From Tetragonia tetragonoides (taxonomy: Eukaryota; Streptophyta; Magnoliopsida; Caryophyllales; Aizoaceae): 64,000 bases of DNA. How positions within the stretch are numbered: position 1 is the stretch's first letter; each line of letters opens with the position of its first letter. Shown one piece after another: positions 10,992 to 22,024 of this stretch. The notes below the pieces were generated by a model. The model did no database searches. It worked only from the letters and a program-made list of their open reading frames with translations, and was not told the DNA's origin. The position numbers were made by a program, and so were the translations under genes. Location of the stretch: assembly GCA_038025085.1 (NCBI GenBank), contig CM076149.1:31995501-32059500 (forward strand). Reading direction: 5' to 3'.

Positions 10992-11199
10992 AGAGCTGAT
11001 TCTGCTTGCACAAGTTTGACTTATGTCTCCTTGGACTGAGATATTGTTTGATTGTGAGCTGTTTTTTGAGTAAGATTCACTGAATCAGCTTAGTGAGAGC
11101 TGATTCTGCTTGCATAGATTGACTTATGTCTCCCTTGGACTGGATACTGTTTGATTGTCAGCTGTTTTGTGAATAGGATTCACTGAATCAGCTGCTTAC
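10992..11199 (+). repeat. Two ~104-bp direct repeats within copy B
   Basis: AGAGCTGATTCTGCTTGCA at 10992 recurs at 11096, and each is followed by GACTTATGTCTCC and later ATTCACTGAATCAGCT. Copy A (about 7490-7575) has a single version, so this duplication arose after the larger one. Confidence 0.75.
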
Positions 11200-11606
11200 A
11201 TTTGTTTATTAACCGACTGACTAATCTGTAGCCAGCACGGCAGCACCATGGTAGGGATGAGGTGTTGTTTGGTTGTGAGCTGCAGCGTATATCGTGTAAT
11301 GATAACTTTTTATGCATCCTGGCGGTCAGATAGCACAAAACAGAAGGTACCTATGACATCCATGCTGAAAGGGAGTCAGTGTGCTCTAAACTTTGGAGCT
11401 ATGTATAATGTAGTGCTCTGAGGTCATGAGCGCTCTGCCCTCCACAGCTCCCCCAAAAGGAGAGTATCTTGAGACAATATCATAAATCTGGGTATTAGTT
11501 AAACCATCTGTTATTGTTGGCTAAACTCTTCAGCTAAATGATCAAAAGCAAAGGATTCATTGTAAATATAATTTCAATTTTAATTGTGTTACCTGCATTA
11601 TTGCAG

Positions 11607-11860
11607 GGAAAATTACACATGCAAATCAGAAATTGAGTTCACAGCAAGTTAGGGCAAATACACATGGAGTACGACTTCGCTTTAGAGATATGGTTGACAA
11701 GGTTAGCAAATTACTAGGGACTGGACAAATATATTCCTCGTATGTCGGACAAATTTGTGAAGAACTCAAGGCAAAGTGGGAGGATCCAGCCTTCGACAAC
11801 AACAAAAATCTGGTTGGAAGGGCCCTTAAAAAATATCTGGTTGCGCTAGCCGAGTGTTTG
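11607..11860 (+). CDS. Unrecognised open exon (copy B)
   Basis: A 254-base stretch between a good acceptor (TTGCAG|) and donor (|GTAAGTACTT) is open for 84 codons after two leading bases. It contains VRLRFRDMVDKVSKLLG and YVGQICEELKAKWEDPAFD, a predicted helical, charged protein segment with no motif I can name. Conservation of the frame and both splice sites relative to copy A suggests a real exon of a gene in the duplicated unit; no flanking exons could be identified, and the copia insertion 250 bases downstream would lie in the following intron. Function unknown. Confidence 0.45.
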
Positions 11861-12106
11861 GTAAGTACTTACGCATGTCTTGTTGCTTGCTTTTCTTCCT
11901 TTCCAATGTATGTAGTGGTTACTTAGGGGTAACTAATCTACAGGGTTAGCTAAGGCTGCTGTGGGTAATGGTGAAATACCATAAGCTGTTGATCTTTACT
12001 TGGAAGCCGGGCAATTATCGGGTTCTATCTTGTGAGTCTAAGTAAACATGATCAGTGATCAGCATTCAATCATGATGGTTTAAAAGTCATTCAGATTGTG
12101 GGTACC

Positions 12107-12359
12107 TGAGAAACGCGGAATTTAGAATGGAGAAATCATTCCATTAATGGAGCTTGCAAGCTCTAGAGAGAGAAACTCTCTAATTACAGAGAAAAGAAAT
12201 GAATTGCTTAAAGAAGAAATAAAAGAGCTACAGCTTATATACACAGCTAATCTCCTAACTAACTGCCTAAGGTGTTATAACAGAATAAATAATTTATTAC
12301 AACAAATGCCAGCTCAGCGTAACAAACTTCTCTGAGCATAACTAACTCTATATTCCACA
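12107..12359 (-). repeat. Copia 3' LTR
   Basis: 253 bp. On the element strand it follows the polypurine tract at 12360-12370 (TGAGGGGGGCG). Confidence 0.92.
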
Positions 12360-12367
12360 CGCCCCCC

Positions 12368-15072
12368 TCAAGTTGGAGCTTCAGAGACACCCAACTTGTC
12401 AGATAGGAATGACTGTTGTAAGTGACCCAGGGCCTTGGTCATCAGATCAACAAGCTGGAGATGTGAGGGGATGTAGGCTGTTTGTAAGAAACCTTCTTGG
12501 ACTTTATCTCTAGTGAAATGACAGTCTATGTCAAGATGTTTACTGTGATCATGAAAGCAAGGATTTGCTGCTATTTGTTGTGCAGCTTTGTTGTCACAAA
12601 ACAAGGTAATGGGAAGCTGAACAGGGATATGCATGTCCTTCATGAGATAACTGAGCCATAATAACTCACAGGTGGTAGCAGCCATGCTTCTGTACTCAGC
12701 TTCAGTTGAGGATTTAGAGACTGTGTTCTGTTTCTTTGTTTTCCATGAAACCAAAGAGTGACCAAGAAAAATGCAATAGATGATGCCCAATCTGCATCTG
12801 AGAAACCTGTAACCTGAAGGTGAGGTTGAACAGGATAGAACAAGCCCTTTGAGACAGTGCCCTTGAGATATCTGAGCAAGTGAAGTGCAGCTTGCATATG
12901 AGGTTCCTTTGGAGCTGAAACAAACTGACTGAGGTGCTGCACAGCATAGGAAATATCAGGTCTAGTCATGGTGAGATAAAGCAAACGACCAACCAATCTT
13001 CTGTATGATTCAGGAGATGAAAGAGGCTCCCCTTTGTCAAGAGATAACTTAAGATTTTGAGGAATAGGGAATGCAGCTGGCTTGGCTGCAGTGAGGCCAG
13101 CATCCTGGAGAAGATCTAGAATATATTTTCTCTGATTGAGATGTGTACCATTATCAGTTCTGCAAATCTCTATGCCCAAGAAGTACTTTGCTAAACCAAG
13201 GTCTTTAATGGTGAATTTTTGATGGAGAGCAACCTTAGTGGCCTGAATTTCTGTATCACAATTTCCAGTGATGAGAACATCATCAACATAGACAAGGGCA
13301 GCAGTAAACTGACCATTAATATCCTTGACAAACAAGGAATAATCATGCTTGGACTGCTCATAACCAAGACTGAGCAGGAATTTAGTAAGTTCCTGATTCC
13401 ACTGACGAGATGCTTGTTTAAGGCCATAGAGAGACCTTTTTAGTCTGCAAACCTGCCCTGGCTTGGCCTTAGAGTAACCCTCAGGTGGAACCATGTAAAT
13501 TTCTTCATCAATATAGCCATGTAAAAAGGCATTACTGATGTCAAGTTGATGTAGAGGCCACCCCTTTGCAGTTGCAAGAGCAATCAAAACCCTCACAGTA
13601 GCTAGTTTTGCTACCGGAGAAAAGGTATGCTTGTAGTCTTGCCCTTCTCTCTGATCAAAACCTCTTATAACAAGTCTGGCTTTCAATCTCTCCACAGTTC
13701 TATCAGGGTTATACTTGGTCTTGTATACCCATTTGGAAGTGATTGCCTTATGACCATCAGGCAAGTTAGTGAGATCCCATGTCTCATTTTGTTCCAAGGC
13801 CTCAATCTCCTTATCCATTGCCTCCACCCACTGCTTATCCTGCGTAGCCTGTGAGTAACATGAAGGCTCGTAGACTGTGAACACATTAGCTAAAAAGGCA
13901 GTGTAATCTGGAGGGTAAGACTCTAGGTCAGTGGGTTTAAACAAGGGATATTTAACTGGTGGAGGGGAGGAGGTAGTGTTAAGGCAATGGCTGTTGTTGC
14001 TGTTGATACCAGTGGTCCTATGAGCAGCTAGCACAAAATCCTTTAACCAATTTGGTTGAGAAATAGATCTAGTAGACCTCCTAGGAGGAGGAGAAGGAAG
14101 AGAAGAATTAATTTGGGAATTTGAGGAATTATTTTGTGAAACTGAGGAATTATTTTGTGAAGAAGAGGAATTATCTTGTGGAGAAGAAGAATTAATTTGT
14201 GGAGAGGGAGGAGGAATATCATCTGAAAGAGAGAGAGGGTCCTCTTCAGATAAAGATGAATGAGAGGGAAATAAGGAAGGAGGAATAGGAGCAGATACTA
14301 AAGAAGCATGCTCCTCTTTGAAAGGAAAAACATTTTCCTTAAAAACTACATCTCTGCTACAAAAAACCTCTCTAGTAGACAGATTGTAGAGCTTATAACC
14401 TTTTTGACCAGGGGGGTAGCCAATTAGGACACACCTGAATGCTCTTGGCTCAAACTTGTCTGGGTTGGGTTTTGTAGTGGCAGCATAACAAAGGCAACCA
14501 ATAGTTTTTAAGTTTTCATAGGTAGGTTTCTGGTTGAACAAGGTTTCGTGAGGTGTTTTCCAAGACAAATTTTGCATAGGCATTTTGTTTATCAGATAAG
14601 TGGCAGCAAGGATGCAATCTCCCCAAAAATATTTAGGAAAATTGGCATGTATTCTTATTGCTCTGGCTGTATCAAGTAAATGACGATGTTTTCTTTCAAC
14701 TACTCCATTTTGTTGTGGAGTATAGGTCATGGATTTTTGGTGTGAAATCCCTTGGGATTGCATGTAAGCCAGGCATTCAGTTTTAATAATTTCAGTGCCA
14801 TTATCTGTTCTGATAAACTTTGGTTTAGTATTGTGGTGATTTTGAACATAGGAAATAAAGGATGAGAAAATGGGGCAAACTTGGTCTTTTGTATGAAGGA
14901 GATAGGTCCATGTAGCCCTGGTTTTGTCATCTACAATGGTGAAAAAATATTGAGCACCATTTAGAGCAGGTGTCCTGTAGGGTCCCCACAAGTCAACATG
15001 AATCAATTCAAAAGGAGCTGAAGTAGAAGTGATACTACGAGGGCAAGGGAGCCTGTGATGCTTAGCAAGCAT
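12368..15072 (-). pseudogene. Copia polyprotein remnant: integrase, RT, RNase H
   Basis: One frame of about 810 codons (15072-12640) starts with the tail of the GAG-pre-integrase domain (HHRLPCPRS), then the integrase core with its acidic residues visible in HVDLWG, RTDNGTE and NGVVERKH, a low-complexity Asn/Ser linker, and a copia reverse transcriptase (DISNAFLHGYIDEEIYM, SLYGLKQA, YVDDVL). RNase H follows but is broken: after SDADWA near 12790 a short deletion shifts the frame, and the remaining part (STEAEYRSMA onwards) continues in a different frame to 12368. With gag and protease absent the copy cannot act on its own. Confidence 0.88.
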
Positions 15073-15167
15073 GCAAGTATCACAAAAGAAATCGAGCTAG
15101 ATTAATGTCGAAGCAAAGACAATTAATTGAGAATCAAAGAAGAAAACCTAGGATTTCGATACCTGTT

Positions 15168-15179
15168 GCTCTGATACCA
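15168..15179 (-). other. Copia primer binding site
   Basis: TGGTATCAGAGC directly after the 5' LTR is complementary to the 3' end of initiator tRNA-Met, the usual plant copia primer. Confidence 0.9.
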
Positions 15180-15432
15180 TGAGAAACGCGGAATTTAGAA
15201 TGGAGAAATCATTCCGTTAATGGAGCTTGCAAGCTCTAGAGAGAGAAACTCTCTAATTACAGAGAAAAGAAATGAATTGCTTAAAGAAGAAATAAAAGAG
15301 CTACAGCTTATATAGACAGCTAATCTCCTAACTAACTGCCTAAGGTGTTATAACAGAATAAATAATTTATTACAACAAATGTCAGCTCAGCGTAACAAAC
15401 TTCTCTGAGCATAACTAACTCTATATTCCACA
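15180..15432 (-). repeat. Copia 5' LTR
   Basis: 253 bp, nearly identical to the 3' LTR, pointing to a recent insertion. Confidence 0.92.
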
Positions 15433-15850
15433 GTACCGAAATTATAACTTATAAGCCTACCTGCTGCAGTCAAAGTATTATGTGGGTTACTGCAGTAATT
15501 TGGATTATAGCTACTGGGTTTTAACAGAGACCTTGCATTAGGTGTATAAGTTTTGTATAAGAATTTGGCTATTTGAGGCCTTGATAACTTGATTTGATGT
15601 GAGCTCAAACTTGTCTTCTGAAGTTTCTTTTAGTTTATTATCCTTTCTGTTTGCTTTCTGTCTGTCTATTTACTTCATTAACGAGCTGTCAATTTCTGTA
15701 TGCATGATATCCTGTAAATCGGTTCTATTTCTGTTACTGTTGAAGTACTGCTGCTTAATTCTGGAACCTCCAGCTGTGTCAATTTCTCTTAACTAGAAAA
15801 AATGCATGCCATGCAAGCACTTTGCATAAGAAAAATACCAGACAGGCACC

Positions 15851-16341
15851 CACACGAACCTAGTTAATCTTACAATCTTTTCCAACCCCGGTTAAAAGTT
15901 ATCTTTTTTACCCACACGAACAATGTCTGCTTCAACCGACCCAGATATGTGGGATCGGAGGCTTTCAGTTGGAACTCAGAAAAAACGAAGACGACATTCG
16001 AAGATTTACAAATTTAATGAGATGTCTGATTCGTTCTAAGTATCACCAAATTATGGCAACATGTATAGAACTTAAAAGACAGGAGGGTTCTCCACGATTC
16101 ACAAATTCAGATATATCTGAAATAGGTATCACATAGGAGTTAGGACCAAAGGATAGAATGACAAGACAGGAAACTGTATCTTCCTGCTTTCAGATATAGA
16201 AATTCAATTAGTATCAAAGACATATGGAGTCTCACCAAATTAATGTCAGAAACTAGTACCGAACCCCTGAAAAGACAGAACAAACTCTAGGTAATATGAG
16301 TTTAATTAGATATCAAATATTGAGTGTGGGCAGACTACTAG
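15851..16341. other. Sequence 3' of the dehydrogenase copy 1
   Basis: No frame. A short stretch (about 16073-16110) resembles 21115-21150 beyond copy 2, suggesting the 3' flanks were duplicated together with the gene. Confidence 0.4.
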
Positions 16342-17952
16342 CTAGGGATAACCACATTTACGTTCAGACACGAGATCAAACGATATTCCATTGTGTTGAA
16401 GTCGATCGTGGAGGTCAGTTGGTCCAAACACTATTCCTGGTGTAAAGACGCCGACCTTTGGCAGGTTTCCACGCTGGTTTAGTGTAACAAGAGCGCACTG
16501 AACTAGTATTATTGAAGTGGTTATATATCCCATCTCTGGCCCTGTTAGTCTTGTTATTATTTCAGTGTCAGGTAATTTCCTGTCATCTGAAGACATTGCT
16601 GTCATTACCATAACCATGACCAACAAACCACATTTTGAAGGATGCGCTCTTCACCTCGTCTTCAGTTGGCCCTTTCTTCCTGAACCACCCAAGACTGAAA
16701 ACCGAGGGGAAGTTTAACAGCAGCCACCTTCCGAAAGAACATTTACCCAAGACTCCAAAAAACACACCCACAAGGATGAATCGCAAGGCACCTAAAAAAG
16801 ATTTGGTGCCTATCTTCATACTGAAATGTGCTGGCTTCACAGTGGACCAGAATTTTTCTCTCTTTAGGACCTGATCAGGGCTTTCGTTTAGTCCCGGAAG
16901 ACCTTGAGGATTTTCCGTTAGTGTTGTGAGTGTTCTTCGAATAACAGCATGATCTGCTGAAGGTAGCCTCACGGCCCGGAGACCGAGTTCTTTTTGGTGT
17001 TCAATTGTTGGTCCTTTTGGGGGAAGAGGGCCTGGAACCTGCATAATGCAAGTAAATAGCAATGTTATTTTTTTGATTTCTAAGAATTGTAGTTTGATTG
17101 ATCGATCTAAACATATATATTTTCGCAGGTATATTGGCATGAAACCCATGCACGCATGTGAAGTGCATGGGGACAATGGGGGTTAACGCACCTAGTCTCA
17201 TGCGTGAAGCCTTCTCATATTTATGAATTTTGAGTAAATGGTGCTAAACTAAATGTGCTGTGAGAGAGATATGTGGAAGATCAAAAGGAACACATCTATT
17301 ACCTGAGGTCGAGGTCTCTTTGGTCGAGAGTTCCTCAAATCTCTAAGAAACTCCGCATTCGCGACTCTAAGAATAGTCGACTCATACGTGGTGAAGTTCG
17401 CCACAATCCTCTTCTCACTCTCCAAGCTCAAGTAGGCCTCTACCTTGTTCAACATAGCAGGCAACTTCCACTGTCGAGAATGAAACATCAAACCAAGCTC
17501 TGCAGGAACTGAATCAAACCCACATGCAGAAATGACCAAACTACCCTTCTCCTTTGCCATTTCATGGTACTTAACCTCCATCCTCTCCATAAACTCTGGT
17601 TCACCACAAATGTCAAGGTAGTCACATCCCATCTCAATACAGGATCGAACCACTGACTCTCATGCAACCTAAAGGGTCCGACACAATTGAGTATGAGCGG
17701 GGTTTGACGAGCCAGGCATGTAAGGGAGTTCGGGTTGGAGATGTCAGCAGTGAGGATTGAGATTGGTGGTGGTGGGTTAGGGTGCGCGGCCCAGGAGAGA
17801 GATTGGGCTAGTTTTATAGGATCTCGGCCAGCAATGGCGAGGGTTTTGACATCGAAGAGTTTGAGAGCTTCGCGAAGAATGTATTTGCCAGTGAAGCCTG
17901 AAGCTCCAAGGATTACAACGTCAAAGGAGGGTGGTTGGGTCTCATTAGCCAT
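16342..17952 (-). pseudogene. Saccharopine-dehydrogenase-like oxidoreductase, copy 1 (frameshifted)
   Basis: Two exons (17952-17303 and 17038-16342) joined through a GT..AG intron, corresponding to the plant family of Arabidopsis At5g39410 (about 450 residues, saccharopine dehydrogenase-like). The N-terminus has the Rossmann motif VVILGASGFTGKYILREAL, followed by GRDPIKLAQSL, LNCVGPFR, CDYLDICGEPEFMERM and ACGFDSVPAELG. Exon 2 gives SLGWFRKKGPT, MWFVGHGYG, and TPGIVFGPTDL near the end. A single-base deletion near 17660, right after GPFRLH, moves the frame, and a one-base insertion lies between 16596 and 16613, after FVGHGYG. Splice sites and stop are intact, so decay is recent, or the two indels are assembly errors. 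Confidence 0.82.
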
Positions 17953-19277
17953 GGTTGGAGCTTGGAGTTCTTGTGTATGTCTACTGGAGCAAGAAGAATC
18001 AATAACCCCATATATATAAACCAAGTTATTCATCAACTTATGTAACGATAGATAAATCACATCATTCATGACCGATCATTATGAAACCTCACCAAATTAA
18101 GTAATTAACACCACCATGTGTAGTTATACATCACATAGCATGAACAATCATAACTACCTTCATCAAGTTTAAAACACATGCCAATATTTAACTTGGCTTC
18201 AATTCAAGTTACCACCAAAATAATGTAACCAACTATTTATGCATACAGATTAGAAGCAACTCTCGAGAGGAGGAGCGTCTAACTTCATTATCTTTCTGAA
18301 TTATTATGGGGGGAACAGGTCCTGCTTCACTTTGAAAATTATGTTTCATGACCTTTCCGGAGCACTATTATTGACTTGTAATCTCAAGATTTTATTTATG
18401 CATCAGACATCCTGCTCGAGTCCTTGATTGCATCCTCCTATACGTACAAGGAAAATGAAGTTTGATTGCATCCTATGAAATCAAAATTCATGCGTCATGC
18501 TGAGGATGTTGCATCGATCTAAAAGTACCTTTAATGCAATGTATATATGAGAGATTTGAGGGAAAACAGACTTCTACAAAAATCTTATTCTCATTGTGAA
18601 AAAGCTAAAAATCTAAGATTTGTATAAATCGATTCGGGTTCATGGAGGGAAAAGAGAGAGAGAGAGAGAGAGTGATGAACCAAATGGGTTCACTTATATT
18701 TATGCTCTAATTTCCAAGCCACATTCTTAGAGTGTGGAAATCTTTTTCACTGGACTGAATTGAATTGAACTGAATAGTAATATATGAGAATCAAAGTAGA
18801 TCACTAAACTAAAGTGATTCCACTGAGTTGTAATAATTCACAGTTCAGTACATTCTTTAAAAAAAAGAAAGAGAATTTCACTGAAGTGTAAACTAATTAT
18901 TAAGTAAGTTTTTACCACCGATAGTTGCATTGAAATTCAAATAAAAAAACAAGTAATAGCACTTTCAGTTTTATTGATGATATCATATACAGTACTTGTC
19001 TCTTTCGATAAGCCACCTAACTTGAACAATAAACATGTGGTCTGCACTACGCCCCGAAACATTTTTCCAACTCCAAGCAGTCAACTCAAAGGTGTGTTTC
19101 CGGGAAGCTCTCTTTAGTAAAGATGCTTGGCGTGCAAGCACGTCACTTGAGTGAAATAGTCAAGACTGGCAGTATCTTCAAACAATCTGCATATATTTAA
19201 GCAAACATGACACTGCCTAATTGAAGCACACCCAAATACTGAACAAAGATCAGCAAAGTATCTGAATTCTGCCCAGC
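17953..19277. promoter_or_regulatory. Divergent upstream region of dehydrogenase copy 1 (-) and UGT (+)
   Basis: No open frames. A GA repeat lies at 18654-18672. ATATATTTAA at 19191-19200, about 80 bases before the UGT start codon, is a plausible TATA box for that gene. The rest is AT-rich without recognised sites. Confidence 0.4.
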
Positions 19278-20654
19278 ATGTCATCTTCAAGCAACCCAGA
19301 TGTCAGTCCTCACATTGTTCTTCTTCCTAGCTCAGGTATGGGTCACCTAACGCCCTTCCTTCGATTAGCAGCTTCGTTCACGGCCCACAACGTTCAGCTC
19401 ACCTTGATTACTGCACACCCAACTGTCTCCCTCGCTGAATCCGAAGCGCTCGCAAACTTTAAGCATTCCTTCCCTCAAGTTACTCAACAAGAGATGCACA
19501 TTCCGCCTATTACCGAAACCCCTTCTGTTTCATCTGATGACCCCTTCATTGTTCATTATGAAGCCATACGTCGCTCATGCCAGTTACTCTCTCCTCTGCT
19601 GTCTTCACTGTCTCCGCCTGTCTCTGCTGTTATTACAGACATGAGCTTTACCTCGGTCGTAGTTCCCATCACCAAAGAACTGAACCTTCCCAACTATATA
19701 TTCTTCACATCATCCGCCAAAATGCTTGCAATTTATGCATCCTTTCATAAAATAGTAGCACAAATACATGGCAAGGAAGATTATTTTACTATTCCAGGTT
19801 TGAAGGCAATCCCTAAGTCATGGCTACCCCCACTATTGTTCGATCAGAGCCACAATCTCCTTATAAGTCATTTCATAGAGAACGGGAAGAAATTTCCGGA
19901 AACAAATGGAATTCTTACCAACACGTTTGAGGACTTTGAGAGAGAATCGCTCAAAGCACTTAACAATGGAATTGTGGTGGACCAATTGCCACCAGTGATT
20001 CCAATAGGGCCACTGTCACCCTGTGTTCATGAGACAGGGGAAGTACTATCTTGGCTCGACGATCAACCTGCTGGTTCTATTTTGTATGTAAGTTTCGGGA
20101 GTAGGGCTGTCATCTCTAGAGAGCAATTGCGAGAGCTGGGAAACGGCTTGGTAAGTAGTGGGTACAAGTTTTTGTGGGTGGTAAAGGGCACAAAGGTCGA
20201 CCGAGAAGATCAAGAGGATTTGGAAGAATTGGTGGGGCACGATGTTATAGACATGGTAAAACAAAGAGGTCTCATGGTTAAGACATGGATGAAACAAGAG
20301 CAGATACTGAGTCATACGGCGATCGGAGGGTTTCTTAGTCACTGTGGTTGGAACTCAGTAACAGAGGCCATATGGCACGGCATTCCAATCTTAGCATGGC
20401 CACAGAATGCGGACCAAAAAATAAACGCAGATTTAGTGGAGACAAACATGGTTGGTATATGGGAGAAGAGCTGGGGTTGGGGAGGAAAGAAATTAGTTGA
20501 AGGGGAGGAGATTGCACAGAAGTTCAGAGAGTTGATGGTGAATAAAGTACTGAGAAAGCAAGCTGGGGTGATCAGAAGCAAAGCCAGAACAGCCGTAGAG
20601 CCTGAAGGGAGTTCAAACAACCAATTAGCTGCACTCATTGAGTCACTCCGCTAG
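19278..20654 (+). CDS. UDP-glycosyltransferase, UGT708-like (possible C-glycosyltransferase)
   Basis: Single-exon gene of 458 residues, full family length. It should transfer a sugar from UDP-sugar to a small acceptor in the cytosol. The catalytic His is H23 in PSSGMGHLTPFLRL and its activating Asp is D121 in VITDMSF. The PSPG sugar-donor box is W337 to Q380 (WMKQEQILSHTAIGGFLSHC... to ...WPQNADQ), exactly 44 residues with the terminal Gln, usually linked to UDP-glucose. GMGHL in place of the usual QGH, WVVKGTKVDREDQEDLEEL, and WxxQ rather than WxPQ at the start of the box resemble the UGT708 family, whose known members C-glucosylate flavonoid precursors. Acceptor not predictable. It lies between two broken dehydrogenase copies and has no defects itself. 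Confidence 0.88.
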   Translation: MSSSSNPDVSPHIVLLPSSGMGHLTPFLRLAASFTAHNVQLTLITAHPTVSLAESEALANFKHSFPQVTQQEMHIPPITETPSVSSDDPFIVHYEAIRRSCQLLSPLLSSLSPPVSAVITDMSFTSVVVPITKELNLPNYIFFTSSAKMLAIYASFHKIVAQIHGKEDYFTIPGLKAIPKSWLPPLLFDQSHNLLISHFIENGKKFPETNGILTNTFEDFERESLKALNNGIVVDQLPPVIPIGPLSPCVHETGEVLSWLDDQPAGSILYVSFGSRAVISREQLRELGNGLVSSGYKFLWVVKGTKVDREDQEDLEELVGHDVIDMVKQRGLMVKTWMKQEQILSHTAIGGFLSHCGWNSVTEAIWHGIPILAWPQNADQKINADLVETNMVGIWEKSWGWGGKKLVEGEEIAQKFRELMVNKVLRKQAGVIRSKARTAVEPEGSSNNQLAALIESLR

Positions 20655-21334
20655 GAGCAGTGTCTGAATGTCATTTGATATTACCACTTCCCTACTTAGC
20701 ATTACAAATAAAAAAAAAAACGGCTGCATCAACAAGAGGCCACAACAAATATCCACGTCAAATCACACAAGGTCTACTACGACATGCCCAAGTATGCATT
20801 ATAACAAGACAGATGTGATCTCAAGTAATGAACCAAAAAGATTGACATTTGACAACACAGTCAATGATTTGTAACTATAAATGAGTTACTCCTGCTTTCC
20901 ACAGAAAGAACATGTCCCTCAGTAAAAACTTAGGGTCTCGATCATTCTCACAGCATAATTCTACAAATTCTATAGCGAATACAGGTACTTAAGTGTATAA
21001 GAACTAGTAAAATAGTCCACATGAAGAAAGCAAAATTTTAGAACAATGTGGGGGCAATGATATATAGAGTTGGAAGTGATACATACGACTAAATTGTGTG
21101 CCAGGTATAGAGTTGAACTGAAAAGACAGAAACACCACCTCCAAGATTTACAAATCTATTGGTGATTTCAAATACTGTGTTTTTCTCTTGTATTTTGACA
21201 GAAAGTGTATTCACTATCAAGGAAAGGACTATTAAAAAAATCCATAAAAAACTTAAAATAAAAATAGAAACAACAACAACAAAACAAAGTACAAGAAAAG
21301 AGAAAGGAAGGCGAGAAAGCTCAAGCAGTACCAT
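20655..21334. other. Intergenic sequence between UGT and dehydrogenase copy 2
   Basis: Includes the 3' flanks of two convergent genes; no other feature seen. A10 run at 20711. Confidence 0.4.
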
Positions 21335-22024
21335 TTAATAAATTAAACCACGTTCAGATACGAGATCGAATGATATTCCATTCGGCTGAAGTCTAGCTTG
21401 GAGATCTGTTGGTCCAAACACTATTCCAGGTGTTAAAACACCTCCCTTTGGCAGATTTTCCCGCTGGTTTAGTATAACAAGAGCGCACTGAACTAAAATA
21501 ATAGGGGTGGTGACATATCCAATCTCTGGTCCCATTACTCTTGTTATTATTTCAGTGTCAGGTTTCGCATTTCCTGAAGACAGCTCGCTGCTGATAAAAC
21601 CATGACCAACAAACCACATTTTGAAGGTTGAACTATTCACCTCTTCTTCAGTTGGGCCCTTCTTCCTGAACCATCCAAGACTGAAAACTGATGGAAAATT
21701 TAGAAGCAGCGACCTTCCGAAAGAAAATTTACCCAAGAGCCCAATAAACAAACCGACAGTGATGATTCGCAAGATGCCTAACAAAGATTTGGTGCCTATC
21801 TTCACCCCAAAATGTGCTGGTTTCACAGTGGACCAAAATGCCTCCCTCTTAACAACCTGATCATGGCTTTCATTCACTCCTTGAAGACCACGTGGATTTT
21901 CTGTAACTGTTGCAAGTGTTCTTCGGACAACAGCAGAATCCGCTGATGGTAGCCTCACAGCCCAGAGACCAAGATCTTTCTGCTGCATTATTGTTGGTCC
22001 TTTTGGAGGAGGAGGGCCTGGAAT

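Larger units (their letters stand above)
12107..15432 (-). mobile_element. Ty1/copia LTR retrotransposon, internally deleted
   Basis: Two 253-bp LTRs (12107-12359 and 15180-15432), beginning TGAGAAACGCGG and ending TATTCCACA on the plus strand, differ at only about three positions. A perfect 5-bp target duplication GTACC flanks the element (12102-12106 and 15433-15437). The primer binding site lies beside the right LTR and the purine tract beside the left one, so the element reads on the minus strand. The internal part is only 2.8 kb: gag and protease are missing and the leader joins directly to the end of the GAG-pre-integrase region. Confidence 0.93.
10930..15850 (+). repeat. Tandem duplication, copy B (split by a copia element)
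   Basis: Same-orientation partner of 7440-8890, interrupted by the copia element at 12107-15432. After removal of that element and one target copy, homology resumes at about 15438 and runs to the ATGCCATGCAAGCACT landmark near 15815. Confidence 0.75.
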
